Source: Charina bottae (Eukaryota > Chordata > Lepidosauria > Squamata > Charinaidae). From it: a DNA stretch of 64,000 nucleotides. Each line of letters begins with the position of its first letter. Within the stretch, counting starts at the first letter, position 1. The notes below the pieces were generated by a model. That model was not told the DNA's origin and did no database searches. It worked only from the letters and a program-made list of their open reading frames with translations. Below, in pieces: positions 1 through 9,958 of this stretch. Location of the stretch: contig JALMGJ010000002.1 of assembly GCA_023362775.1 (NCBI GenBank), positions 36,729,914 to 36,793,913 of the forward strand, written 5' to 3'. The translations under genes and the position numbers were made by a program.

Positions 1-440
1 GGACTCCACAGATCTTGCTGAGATGGATAAATTGACCTCTTTGATTAGAGAAAAGACAATATCTACATTTATTGGTGACTGGAAACCCCTGATGGACTTT
101 TTGCATAAAAATGAAAAAAATGAACTTGTAATTTATGGTCTCGATGATTAGACAGGGTAGATTATAGAAAGAAGAGACTCATGATTAAACTATAATTGTA
201 CTTATGACTGCTGTGAAGAATATCAGAAGCCACTTCTTTATGTCTTTATATCCTTCTTTATATCTTGCTCGTTTTTGTTCTATTTTCTTTTCTTATTGCA
301 CTTTTAGCTTTATCTGTTTTTTCTTTCTTTTTCACTTTTTCTGTTCTAATTTAGTTTGTTGTAGTTCTTAAACTTTTTTTCTGTTCTAATTTAGTTTGTT
401 GTAGCTCTTAAACTTTTAATAAAAATTATATTTAAAAAAA
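1..440 (+). mobile_element. L1-type LINE, 3' end
   Basis: The first 151 bases read in frame 2 as the last 50 codons of an L1-like ORF2, including a W-K-P-L-M-D-F-L-H stretch, and stop at 149-151. A T-rich 3' untranslated region follows. It contains two adjacent copies of a segment of about 40 bp (around 339-416) and ends in an AATAAA signal and a short A-run near 420-438. The 5' part lies outside the window. Family assignment is by protein-tail recognition. Confidence 0.7.
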
Positions 441-706
441 GGACTTAATATAGTCTCCATTGACGCCAATGGGGTCTATTTTCTGGCCTTGTGGTAGCAT
501 CAAGAAGGAAAAGTTTTTACAGCATTAGGAAAAGGGGGGTTAGATCTTTCAGCTGTAAGGCTTCCCTTTGTCCAGTGATAAGGGATGGACTAGGAAAAGG
601 AAGGAGATGATGGGTTCAGCAGAGGAATCAGAACAGATCTAGTTCTTCTCCTTGCAGGCCCAACGATCAATTTCTAGAGATAATCCCTCTGTTTTCTTTC
701 TCCCAG

Positions 707-1096
707 GCCCTGCTGCAGGTCTTGGGCTGTCTACGCCCCTGTCCTCGATTTCCATCTCCCGTGGAAAGACAGCCTTGCTCTCAGCCTCGTTGAATTTCTC
801 TTCTTCGGTGCCTAACTATTTCCAGATTCGATGGCGTTTCATCACCGGCCCATGGCTGATGTTGATTGTGAAAGCTGATAACTGCAAGGGAGACAATGGT
901 ACCCATCACTGGTGGGATGCCTGTGAGATCACAGTTGAGAAAGCAGAGCGATACAGGCATCGGGCAGAATGGTCTTCTGAAGATGCTTCGCTGATATTAC
1001 AGGACGTCAGAGTGGAAGATTCGGGGATTTATGGCATCAAGTTGCTGGCTTTGGGTGTAAGACTGTCAGCCCACATCCACCTAACAGTGATCAATG
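707..1096 (+). CDS. Ig V-like domain exon (immune or adhesion receptor, partial gene)
   Basis: A 390-bp open segment lies between a pyrimidine-rich acceptor ending in AG at 705-706 and a GTAAGA donor at 1097. The exon is phase 1 at both ends, the usual arrangement for an exon encoding one Ig domain. The translation has an Ig-like layout: a B-strand-like start after RGKTALLSASL, a core tryptophan (QIRW), a later SLILQDV strand and the F-strand motif VEDSGIYGI. The cysteines normally found in strands B and F are absent; two others (in DNCKGD and DACEI) could form a different bond. V domains without the canonical disulfide are known in the SLAM/CD2 and HEPACAM groups, but I cannot assign a gene. 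No signal-peptide exon was seen upstream. The phase-1 transmembrane exon at 6777-6901 on the same strand could be a later exon of this gene; the lost canonical cysteines could also mean a decaying copy. Confidence 0.6.
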
Positions 1097-1163
1097 GTAA
1101 GAGACTGAAGGTAGATCTGCACATGGGGGGGGGGGGAAGGGCATCCGTGGGGAGGTCAAGAAA

Positions 1164-1250
1164 GTCAAGATGTCAGCTGCAACCACACAATTGTGAACAG
1201 CATCAGATATGAATGGGGCTTTAGTTGTCCAGTTGTGGTGGCCATCTTGA
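1164..1250. repeat. Short element with CAAGATG...CATCTTGA ends, copy 1
   Basis: Begins GTCAAGATG and ends GCCATCTTGA, followed by a T-run. Related segments occur at 9200-9244 and 12550-12644 with the same inverted ends and similar GCAGCTGC-like cores. It looks like a small palindromic MITE, but no target duplication was identified. Confidence 0.4.
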
Positions 1251-1945
1251 TTTTTTAAACTTCCCCATGGACGCCCTTGATGGGAGGACCTAAGTGTTAT
1301 TTATCAAAGTTAAATTTTATTTATTCGTTTGGCTTTATTGCTTTATCTTGCTTGTATGGATTGGAACCTGCCATCAGCCCCTCTGGATGAATAAATTTTA
1401 AATACCATTTAAATAACATTTGGATCTCCTGTGGCTATTAAAACATTAAAAGCAGAAGGATGAAGGGGTGTGGCCATGCTTAATCCTTTCCCCACCCACA
1501 TTTTCTGGACTGAAGTCCTTGTGTCTAACCGAAGCTACTGTTTTCTATGTCCAGCAGCACTTTGCACCTAAGTCATGGTCGCAGAATCTGCCATCCTCCA
1601 TCTGTTGGACTACAATGCCCATATTTCCAGGTTACTCTTTGTCAGGGGGTTGGGAAAGGGATGGGAACATACTCATGGCAATTTGTGAAAAGGGTTGCAG
1701 TCACTGGAACTCTCTGCATGAGATCCTTGTTGTTCATTCCCTGTTACCCCATATGCACTTGGGGGACATTCTGTTCCCACCATGGGGCCATTCAGGAACA
1801 TCGGGGGGGGGGGGATTAGAGAGCAGCTGCAGTGCACAACTGAAGCCCCACTCCTTTTAAGGTGCATTGCGTGTCAGACACACATAAAAAATTGACTAGG
1901 CTTTGATGGTTATGGTATCACTTTGACTTTCTTCAACATCCTACC
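1251..1945. other. Non-coding stretch, no gene recognised
   Basis: A/T-rich DNA with a G-run near 1802. Short readings here lack codon structure or any recognisable domain. The segment around 1575-1630 vaguely resembles the palindromic acaactccca-type repeats common in squamates, too diverged to delimit. Confidence 0.4.
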
Positions 1946-2417
1946 CAGGGCTGCAACTAAGGGGGGGGGGGGCAAGCGGGGCATGTGCCCCGGGGGGTCG
2001 CACTGGGGGGGTGCCAAAATGCCTCTTTCGATGGCCAGCCCTGAGGGAGGCCCACGCTCCTGTCACCGCCGCCGCCCACGAAGATGCCCGCCGGGGCGTT
2101 GCGCGGCTGGGCTCGTCATCTCCCCGGGGCTGGCCGCGGGCTCTGGTGTGGCCACAGGGCCATGCCCCCCTGGCGCCGCTCCGGACTGTCCCGCTTGGGA
2201 GCGTGGCGGCAGGCAGCCGGATGGGCAGACGGGAGCGCAGTGGGTCCTTCCCCTGGAGCCGGAGGCACAAGAGAGATTGCACCCAGGAGGGGAGCCCCGT
2301 GCTGCTTCGTGGAGGGGGGTCTGCAGTGGGGATGCGGGGGGGACTCGACCCTGCGGGGGGGGGGGCGTGTGGAATCCATGTTTGCCCCGGGTGACACAGA
2401 CCCTAGTTGCGGGCCTG
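1946..2417. mobile_element. GC-rich non-autonomous hAT-type element with perfect 8-bp TSD
   Basis: The element starts CAGGGCTGCAACTA and ends as the imperfect inverse (TAGTTGCGGGCCTG). It is flanked on both sides by the same 8 bases, ATCCTACC (1938-1945 and 2418-2425). An 8-bp duplication with CAG...CTG ends is the hAT signature. The interior is CpG-rich and open in several frames on both strands, which explains the long overlapping readings. I see no transposase. Confidence 0.8.
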
Positions 2418-2576
2418 ATCCTACCCATGATGCCGCTGGGCCACGGATCTCCCACCCTTGCTCTACGTTCCCCCGTGATGGAGCAAACAGCTGCTTTGGG
2501 AGATGGTTTTTTTTAATCAGGAAAGTGATTAAAAAACACAGTGCAGTTTAAGTCAGAAGAAGCTCAAAGCAAATGC

Positions 2577-2998
2577 ACATTGTAATGGTATGTGGGAACA
2601 GCCTTGGGAAACCGGAGGAAGAGCTGCACCTAGACCAGGGTTTCTCAACCAGGGTTCCGGGGAACCCCAGGGTTCCGGAAGAGCTCACTAGGGGTTTCCT
2701 GGGGGATCATGATTTACTTAAAAAATCATTTCAACTTCAGGCAATTTCACATTAAAGAGGTAAGTTTCATTCTTTATTTTTAGTTTAAGAACACTGTTAA
2801 TGCGTATAGACAGGCCTACCCATGAAACGAATATAATAATTTTGTAACTTCCGGCCTATATTTGAGCCTGAATGTGCAGGGGTTCCCCGAGGCCTGAAAA
2901 ATATTTCAAGGGTTCCTCCAGGGTCAAAAGGTTGAGAAAGGCTGGCCTAGACAATGGTCAGACAAAAGATATCGCAGCCCACAGAAGGAATGGGGGCA
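2577..2998 (+). repeat. LTR-like repeat family, 5' part (copy 1), split by a hAT element
   Basis: Begins near a TAATGGTATGTGGGAA motif. The same start followed by a similar body recurs at 3126 and 10652. Its later part, with a TTGCAAGATTC motif and AATAAA, is seen at 3708-3790 and 33990-34040. Shared start and polyadenylation-like end suggest an LTR, but no clean TG...CA boundaries with a target duplication were found. Confidence 0.4.
2636..2944. mobile_element. Non-autonomous hAT-type element (CAGGGTTTCTCAACC family)
   Basis: Ends are CAGGGTTTCTCAACC and GGTTGAGAAAGGCTG, near-perfect inverted repeats. Flanks are ACCTAGAC (2628-2635) and GCCTAGAC (2945-2952), a 7-of-8 target duplication. It sits inside the LTR-like repeat at 2577-2998. 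Confidence 0.75.
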
Positions 2999-3116
2999 TG
3001 GGAAGCATCTCATTACAATTGTTGTGACCCGCCCAGAGTCCCTTGCAAGGGAGATGGGCGGGGAATAAATTGAAATAATAAATAAATAAATAAATAAATA
3101 AATAATAAATAAATCT
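2996..3116 (+). repeat. L2-type LINE or SINE 3' tail
   Basis: Contains GACCCGCCCAGAGTC and GAGATGGGCGGGGAATAAAT followed by an AAAT repeat. This is the tail shared by L2-like LINEs and the SINEs they mobilise; no coding part is present. Confidence 0.6.
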
Positions 3117-3125
3117 CAGAAGATG

Positions 3126-3910
3126 TAATGGTATGTGAGAAAGTCCTTGGGAGACAGGGTGAAGAGATGCTGCCAAGGGAATGGTCGGATAAGAGAGGGC
3201 ACAGCCTGCAGCTACATAGTGGGTGGGGCAAGAGGCTCAGAAGGGACCCTCCCTAGCTTCTCAGGCTGTAAAGTGTTGGGATTATCAGGAGTCAACTCAG
3301 CCTTGTCTCATAAGCATAATAGGGGGTCTTTCTAGTAAATGCATCTCTACTGTGCTTGTGGGATGTTACCTGGGTCACCTGAGTTCCTCTTCCTCCTCCT
3401 TCTTGGTTTGGGGGATTAACGTTCTCCATTACACTTTGGGCACACCTGCAAGCAGGAGGGCTGCACCATGCAGCTCTCGTTCATTACATCTCGCTTGCAC
3501 GCAGATCTACTATGAATCTTCTTGTATCCAGATCTACTGAAATCTATTTTTCTTCAGCTAACTAATGTGTGAAGACTGAATTTATTTCTGAACGCAATTA
3601 AGCTTAAAGTGCAAGTTCCCTGCTGGTTCACACTTCTACTCTGCAAGATTGTTGTTAGCTGCTTGGAGTTCTTTTATTACCCCTCAAGACTCCATCATAA
3701 AGGAGATGGCGGGAGATTTGTACTTTCAGACTTGCAAGATTCTGTTAATGTAGCCTTACAATAAAGTAGAATTAGCTCATCTGGCTGTGTTTCCTGCCTG
3801 GTTTATCTGGGAAGGCTGACAGAAGGGACCCTCCCTAGTTTTCTGGAAAGTAAAAGTAAAGGAGGGGATAAGTCCTTTCAGACTGGTCTACCTCGAAGGG
3901 CTGACACATA
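3126..3910 (+). repeat. LTR-like repeat family, longer copy 2
   Basis: Opens with the family start motif (GTAATGGTATGTGAGA), contains GGGACCCTCCCTAG, and further on CTTTCAGACTTGCAAGATTC and ACAATAAAG (about 3725-3770), then a second GGGACCCTCCCTAG near 3826. Order and polyadenylation-like signal suit an LTR. Boundaries and class are uncertain. Confidence 0.4.
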
Positions 3911-4401
3911 GGCCTAAGAGTCTGCATTAAAAAAAGTAATGTCTTCTTTTAAAAAACCATCTTAACAGAAACCAGCAGTACCCAGTCCAATGCTGCAGCC
4001 TTCGATGATCAGAGAAGAGGAACCTCTTCCAGCAAAAGCACAAATGTAGCAGGTTTGTATGAGAGAGAGAAATAAGTGAAGAAGGAAACCAGGAATAAAT
4101 GGAAGAAAAAAAAGACATGAGATACTGGAAGAGGGAACTTGATTGGATTTTTAGACATCATCCCCGTCCATCAAATTGTTTCTTTCATTGTGCCAAATAG
4201 AAGAAGGATCACCTGGTGTCCTCTTTTCCATCTCTGTTCTGCTATTGCTATGTAATATAAACGGATTAAAGCTGGAATAACCAAAGTCCCCTCCCTTTGG
4301 GCCAGTCCATGCTAATTACCCCCCATATTGCTTCCAGTGGCTTTGAACAGTTCTCTGCCTTTTGATCCAGACAGATAGAGAGGGATAGAGATAATGTACA
4401 T

Positions 4402-4522
4402 CAGTGTTTCTCTACCTCAGCAACTTTAAGATGTGTGGACTTCAACTCCCAGAATTCCCCAGCCAGCCATGCTGGGAGTTGAAGTCCACATATCTTAAAG
4501 TTGCTGAGGTAGAGAAACACTG
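4402..4522. mobile_element. Palindromic hAT-type MITE (CAGTGTTTCTC family)
   Basis: A near-complete palindrome: the left half runs from CAGTGTTTCTC through ACTTCAACTCCCAGAATTC and the right half is its inverse. Flanks ATGTACAT and ATGTAAAT match at 7 of 8 positions, consistent with a hAT target duplication. This is the most repeated short family in the window. Confidence 0.75.
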
Positions 4523-4718
4523 ATGTAAATTATTGCCTGATGTTTATGGTTTTCTCTCTCCCTGCTTTTGCCAGCCTTTTCTCCCATTTTTGCCAGTTAA
4601 CTCTTTTGACTTTTGCTGATGTTTAATAAAGAAACATCAAGCAATATTTTTGCTAGCTGGCATATGGGCTTGCTCTGATCTGGATATAGAGATTGACTGG
4701 AAGGTGTCAGATACAAGG

Positions 4719-5058
4719 GGGGGGGGCGTGGTGGCTCAGCGGGTAAGACGCCAGGCTTATCGATCGGAAGATCACAAGTTCGGAGGTTCGAATCCCTAGC
4801 CCTGCGTGCGGAGTGAGCTCCCGCACCCGCCCCAGTTGTTGCCAACCTAGCAATTCGAAAGCACGCAAATGCAAGTAGATTAATAGGTACCACTTCGGTG
4901 GGATGGTAACAGCATTCTGCGCACGTCATGCCGGCCACATGACCGTGGAAGCGTCTTCGGACAACGCTGGCTCTTTGGCTAACAAACGGAGATGAGCACC
5001 GGCCCCTAGAGTCGGACACGACTGCACAAATGTGCGGGGGGAGCCTTTACCTTTACCT
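4719..5058 (+). mobile_element. Sauria-type SINE, near full length
   Basis: A tRNA-derived head has an A-box-like TGGCTCAGCGGG and a B-box GGTTCGAATCC (about 4783-4793). A conserved body follows and the tail ends in CTTTACCTTTACC, the sequence also found at BovB LINE ends. Members of this family are known from squamates. It is presumably mobilised by the BovB machinery represented elsewhere in the window. Confidence 0.85.
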
Positions 5059-5069
5059 TTTTATCCATT

Positions 5070-5580
5070 CATGCTAGATAATGTCTGGATTCACACATTG
5101 TGTTAGGTTATGCTTTGCTTAACCATAGTTTGCAGGCTAAACTGTAATTGCTATGTTCACACAACATGTTAAATAAAAAAGAAAGAAATCTGCATTATAT
5201 GGCTTATTGAATCCACTCAGGGATTGAATTCACACATCACATGAGGCCAAAATATAGTTTGTTTGGCTTTGGTTTGATTTAACATGTTGTACGAACCTAG
5301 CCATTGTAATTTGATAATCATAGGTTATAACGTAATGTGCTGTGCAGACTCAGCCAAACAACGGCCTTAATGAATAAAGCATGATTACAGAAGGCTTAGC
5401 ATCTTGTACAAACAAGGTCTATGTCGTCACTAAAGTTTTTTGAGAATCTCTGTGCTGAATATTCTTCTGTGGTTAACCCTAGCCATTGTGCCTCACAAAC
5501 CATGGTGTTTGGCTTAGCATGCTGTGCAGAACCAGCCACTCAAGAAACCATGGTTTGTGAACCCTTGTGATTCTTGTGTT
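5070..5580. repeat. Old interspersed repeat rich in AACCATGGTT-like motifs
   Basis: Several variants of TTAACCATAGTTTG, AAACCATGGTTTGTG and GGCTTAGCATGCTGTGCAG recur in both orientations, a pattern seen in old DNA transposon remnants. A similar but weaker stretch is at 18240-18430. No coding potential. Confidence 0.35.
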
Positions 5581-5923
5581 TGCACCAGGAAGTGGTAGCC
5601 TAACCTTATCCACGATATAGAAGCACAACCTGCTACCCTCCAGATGTTGTCCCATCACAACTCCCAGCAGCCCCTGCCAGCCTGGCCAGTTGCAAGGAAT
5701 CCTGGGAGATACAATTCAGCCAAATCTGAACAGCCTCACTTTGGAATGTCCTCATCTACGTTCCATTTTTACAGGGTGTCAAATCTCCCTTCTGGCCTGG
5801 AATGGAATGACCCCAAGTTAGATATCTTAACGAGTTCCCCAGCAAGGACTAAAATGGCCAGAGGACAATATTATTAAGTTGTGCCCTACATCTTTGTGAA
5901 CGTGAGAAGTCTGGGTAAGGGAG

Positions 5924-6346
5924 AGAGAGGGGTCAAGGAATCCATTTATGCCAACTTGGAAAATCCTTCCTTGAATAGAGGTGGGGGCCTCAGGCACAAT
6001 CTTTCCCCTATTTTCCTTCCTGCTTTGTCTTCTGTGCCTAGGAAGATTAAGTCCATTTCGCAAGCTCAACAGCAGCAGGGTAATCTTAACGATCCTCCTT
6101 TAGATGATAAAGGGACTTAGATGATAAAGGGACTTAGAAATAACATCTCAATATAACCATGACCCCAGGTGCAAGGTCACACAGCCACCTAGAAACATAT
6201 TTAAGGATTCCCTTACTAACTTTGCTCAGACTGAAGAAGCTCCTTGGATAAGGAGCGAAACGTTTCCACTGAGAAAACAGAAATCCAGTTGACATGATTC
6301 AAGCCACAGACAATTCCACCTGGATGACTGAGAACCTTCATAGACA
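5924..6346 (+). mobile_element. Penelope-like element, 5'-truncated, with 14-bp TSD
   Basis: Codes in frame from about 5924 for the C-terminal tail of a Penelope-like protein (GVKESIYANLENPSLNRGG and onward to a stop near 6118), then a 3' region ending TTCATAGACA. The same tail and 3' region are in the copy at 31099-32772. Identical 14-bp flanks TCTGGGTAAGGGAG lie at 5910-5923 and 6347-6360. Only the end of the protein is present, so it cannot encode RT or the GIY-YIG nuclease. Confidence 0.8.
6225..6273 (+). ncRNA. Hammerhead-ribozyme-like fold in Penelope 3' region
   Basis: Order of parts: CUCAG (6225-6229), core CUGAAGA (6231-6237), stem II GCUCC...GGAGC (6239-6243 with 6252-6256), GAAA (6257-6260), a tiny ACGU stem III, then CUGAG (6269-6273) pairing with the first segment as stem I. 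Hammerhead ribozymes are known in Penelope-like elements. One extra A between core and stem II departs from the consensus, so activity is uncertain. Confidence 0.5.
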
Positions 6347-6360
6347 TCTGGGTAAGGGAG

Positions 6361-6776
6361 TGTGTGGAAAGCTCAGTCACTGTATTTCAGTCTGTATTTC
6401 AGGTTGGGCTCCAATATTTGTCTGACCTGAGATACTGGCACAGTCCTCCTCCATCCAAACCTTGAAGCACAGGATGCCGTTTCGGCATCGGAGAGCTTTG
6501 CCTGCTTCTGCTTAAACGTCTCTAGCAAGGCAGAGCCAGCCGTCTCGTGAGGCCGTCAGTTTCACTGTCAAGCCATGCTTCTCGCTGCGGCAAGTTTCTC
6601 CTCACCTTTCACTGAGTTTGGCTTCCTTGCAGTTCCGAGTTGTGGGTTGCTGGCCAGGCCTGCAGCTTGAGATCCGCCAAATGGAAGGTTTCCGTGACTT
6701 CTTCTCTCCTGCTTCTTTTGCCTCCTGAGAGCTGAGAAGGTCGTGGTGGTGATCATGTCGAATGTCTCCTCCGCAG
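6361..6776. other. Presumed intron or intergenic DNA, nothing recognised
   Basis: No repeat or exon identified. The stretch lies just upstream of the transmembrane exon at 6777. Confidence 0.4.
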
Positions 6777-6901
6777 CAGGTGTGGCAGCTCCTGTCTCTT
6801 TGGTGAAGGCAGCACCTGGCAGAGACTCTACGGTGCCCAATATCGTCCGGCTGAGCATTGCCGGCCTGATTCTCTGCATCCTCGGACTGATCGTAGCAAA
6901 G
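6777..6901 (+). CDS. Transmembrane exon of a leukocyte-receptor-type protein
   Basis: The exon is bounded by an acceptor (CTCCTCCGCAG at 6776, or CAG at 6779 as a NAGNAG alternative) and a donor AAG|GTAAAT after 6901. It enters in phase 1 and leaves in phase 0. The peptide has a short linker, then VPNIVRLSIAG and a hydrophobic run ending in LIVAK. An N-x-x-R at the start of a transmembrane helix, with the arginine inside the membrane, is typical of activating Ig-family receptors such as GPVI, NKp46 and activating LILR or CHIR types, which pair with FcR-gamma. A role as an activating receptor subunit is therefore inferred. The phase fits splicing from the Ig exon at 707-1096, about 5.7 kb upstream, but no leukocyte-receptor-type C2 domain was found between them. 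Downstream exons were not found. Confidence 0.6.
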
Positions 6902-7400
6902 GTAAATGACTTTCTCCTGTGTTTCTCCTCCAGCCCTTCACCACGTTGCTTGCCCCCTTTGCCGAATGGGAAGTTAAAGGTGACCCTGACATGCTGTTTC
7001 CTTGGGGGAAAGAGAATAGTTTAGGGTCAGGGTTTTCAACACTTGCAGGGTCTACATAAGGTGACCTATTTAAAAGATGCAGATTGAGCAGATCTTAGGA
7101 GATTTCCTCCCTGCGTGATGCCCATGCAATGCTAAGCTCACTCTGCAACCGGATCTCAGTCCTTCGAGGCTTCTGGCTTAAACACACCCGATTACAGACT
7201 GACTCTTGAAATTTGGTCTCTCCATCCTTCAGTCACACTGGATTTGTGGGGGTTCTAGATCTCACCCCATTTAGAAGATTGTACCTCCCTGGTGATTGGG
7301 AGATTTGCTGTAGCTAATTGCAGTCAGAGCTACTGAAGTCCACAGCTCAACGATAGAGGATATGCTTTCCATTAGCTGTCTCTACTTTGGTCCCTGAGAC
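6902..7400. other. Presumed intron, nothing recognised
   Basis: No repeat family or coding segment identified between the transmembrane exon and the hAT element at 7409. Confidence 0.4.
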
Positions 7401-7486
7401 CTCTAGGACAGAGCTTTCCAAACTTTTCATGTTGGTGACACACTTTTTAGACATGCATCATTTCGCGACACACTCTTACAGCAGGG

Positions 7487-8925
7487 CACAAGGCAGGCAC
7501 TAGGACCTGTGCAGAATCACAGCAGGTTTGGAGGCAGCAAGGCACAAGGCAGGCACTAGGACCTGCTTGGAATCACAGCAGGTTTGGAGGCAGCGAGGCA
7601 CAAGGCAGGCACTAGGACCTGCGTGGAATCACAGGAGGTTTGGAGGCAGCAAGGCACAAGGCAGGCACTAGGACCTGCGCGGAATCCTGGCAGGGCAGGT
7701 TTGGAGGCAGCAAGGCACAAGGCAGGCACTAGGACCTGCGCGGAATCCTGGCAGGGCAGGTTTGGAGGCAGCAAGGCACAAGGCAGGCACTAGGACCTGC
7801 GCGGAATCCTGGCAGGGCAGGTTTGGAGGCAGCAAGGCACAAGGCAGGCACTAGGACCTGCACGGGATCACAGCAGGTTTGGAGGCAGCAAGGCACAAGG
7901 CAGGCACTGGGACCTGCGCGGAATCACAGCAGGTTTGGAGGCAGCAGGGCACAGGGCAGGCACTAGGACCTGTGTGGAATCAGAGCAGGTTTGGAGGCAG
8001 CCAGGCACAAGGCAGGCACTAGGACCTGCGCGGAATCACAGCAGGTTTGGAGGCAGCCAGGCACAAGGCAGGCACTAGGACCTGCGCGGAATCACAGCAG
8101 GTTTGGAGGCAGCCAGGCACAAGGCAGGCACTAGGGCCTGCGCGGAATCCTGGCAGGGCAGGTTTGGAGGCAGCCAGGCACAAGGCAGGCACTAGGACAG
8201 AGCTTTCCAAACTGTGTGTCGCGACACAAAAGTGTGTCGCACACACACCGTCTGGTGTGTTGCCACACAACCCAGAAGCGCTGATCATCATCAGCGCTTC
8301 CGGGTTTTCCTGCAGCGACACACCAACGGGGGCGCGCAAAAACCGAAAGTGGCAGCAGCGCTTCCGGGGTTTTGCGCGCTGCCGCAATGGCGGCACTTCT
8401 GGGTTTTCCTGCGGCGATACACCAACGGCGGTTGGTGTGTCGCCATGGGAAAACTTTGGAAAGCCCTGCACTCGGACGTGTGCGGAATCACAGCAGGTTT
8501 GGAGGCAGCCAGGCACAAGGCAGGCACTGGGACCTGCGCGGAATCACAGCAGGTTTGGAGGCAGCAGGGCACAGGGCAGGCACTAGGACCTGCGCGGAAT
8601 CCTGGCAGGGCAGGTTTGGAGGCAGCAAGGCACAAGGCAGGCACTAGGACCTGCGTGGAATCCTGGCAGGGCAGGTTTGGAGGCAGCAAGGAACAAGGCA
8701 GGCACTAGGACCTGCGCGGAATCCTGGCAGGGCAGGTTTGGAGGCAGCAAGGAACAAGGCAGACACTAGGACCTGCGCGGAATCACAGCAGGTTTGGAGG
8801 CAGCAAGGCACAGGGCAGGCACTAGGACCTGCGTGGAATCCTGGCAGGGCAGGTTTGCAGGCAGCAGGGCACAGGGCAGGCACTGGGACCTGCGTGCAAT
8901 CCTGGCAGGGCTCCGAGGCAGCAGC
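7487..8925. repeat. Minisatellite, about 20 units of 53 or 60 bp
   Basis: Units follow the pattern GGCAGGCACTAGGACCTG, a linker, then GGTTTGGAGGCAGC and GGCACAAGG. Two length classes alternate: a short one with AATCACAGCAGG and a 7-bp longer one with AATCCTGGCAGGGCAGG. Runs of the same class (for example 7681-7860) suggest recent unequal exchange or slippage. One unit is interrupted at 8198-8468. Confidence 0.9.
8198..8468. mobile_element. hAT-type MITE nested in the minisatellite
   Basis: Ends CAGAGCTTTCC and GGAAAGCCCTG. Flanks CACTAGGA and CACTCGGA (7 of 8) are pieces of a minisatellite unit, so insertion came after the array had formed. The interior has TGTGTCGC and GCGACACA blocks and GC-rich inverted segments. 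Confidence 0.8.
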
Positions 8926-9002
8926 AGCCGCGACATACCCAGACACTGCAGCCGACACACTAACGTGTCCCAACACACAGTTTGGAAAGCTCTGCTCTAG
9001 GA

Positions 9003-9958
9003 TCTTGTCAAATCCCATGTAGTTGGCAAGACCAAGGAAACAAGAATGGCATGGATTTCAGTAAGGCTATCTGGGGTAAGCACAGAAACTTGGAAAACTG
9101 TAAGTGAAATTTACGCTTCATTGATAACGGAGTCTTTGAAATGCTTTTACCCACCTCTCTCAGCAACTGGAGGGACATCCACAGAAGAGGCCAAAAGAAG
9201 CAAGATGGCGGTTGTAATCATGCAGCTGCGACTGCCATCTTGACTTTTTGACCCCACTCCTATGGACATCCTAAGAAAGGGAATTGTCTTAAAGATACGA
9301 TGATTTGTTTGTTCTCTATTTTAATTAATGGAACCACAAAGGAAATGGATTCAAATCTGGGTTTTACCCTATCCTGCCTTATGCATTTTTGGGAGGGGAA
9401 TCCTCCAACATATTAGCCAGCATTGGCCCTTGGTCCAAGAGATCAGTGCCTTCTGGACAGAATGCAGAGGCAGCGTCTCTGATGTCCCTGGGCAGATTCA
9501 AAGCAGGCAGATGTCAAAGTGGTGCTGATGCACCACAACCATAATATTTTGGGGTTTTCCTGCCACCCAGCATCCGTAGGCAGACAACCTTCTATTGCAG
9601 CTTGTTGAGGATCTAAATGGGAGTGTGATCTGGTTTACTCTACCGTTCAACTAGGCTGGAGAAAAAGGGCTGAATCAATAGCCAAGCTAAGGTTCTGTGG
9701 GAGATCTGTAAACTTCTGCTGAAGTCAGCATTGATCTAATGCTCTTTGAAGAAGCACGAGTACAGGGCGAAAAGGAGAAAAGAGCTAAAAGGAAGGCACG
9801 TCTGGGGACATCTGCCAAACAAAATCTAGGGCTTTTTGGCAGTGCTGGGTCTGGACTGGAGCAAAACCAGAGATGTCTTGTGGGGAGAGATGTGCCGCCT
9901 CCTTTCTCACTTCCTAACTGGGCTTGGAACAAGTTGCACATTCCGCACTGTAGTCAGA
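9003..9958. other. Non-coding, with one CAAGATGG...CCATCTTGAC repeat (9200-9244)
   Basis: Only a short copy of the palindromic repeat described at 1164 is recognisable. Open readings here are short and show no domain. Confidence 0.35.

Larger units (their letters stand above)
7409..8994. mobile_element. hAT-type element swollen by an internal minisatellite
   Basis: Ends are CAGAGCTTTCCAAACT and AGTTTGGAAAGCTCTG. Flanks are a perfect 8-bp duplication CTCTAGGA (7401-7408 and 8995-9002). The same family at 29692-29939 is only 248 bp and holds about one and a half copies of the internal unit. Here about 20 units make the element 1586 bp long. A second family member is nested at 8198-8468. No transposase is encoded; the long readings here are the tandem repeat translated. 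Confidence 0.85.

Noticed and set aside
1923..2551. Several overlapping GC-rich readings on both strands
   Set aside because: They fall in a non-autonomous hAT element defined by perfect 8-bp duplications.
4719..4810. tRNA-like sequence with A and B boxes (also at 23584 and 60983)
   Set aside because: These are SINE heads followed by SINE bodies, not standalone tRNA genes; no credible cloverleaf with a CCA-side acceptor was seen.
7487..8925. Regular spaced repeats that could be mistaken for a CRISPR array
   Set aside because: Units are contiguous tandem repeats without unique spacers, in a vertebrate transposon.
7556..9018. Repetitive readings on both strands
   Set aside because: They translate the minisatellite inside the hAT element.
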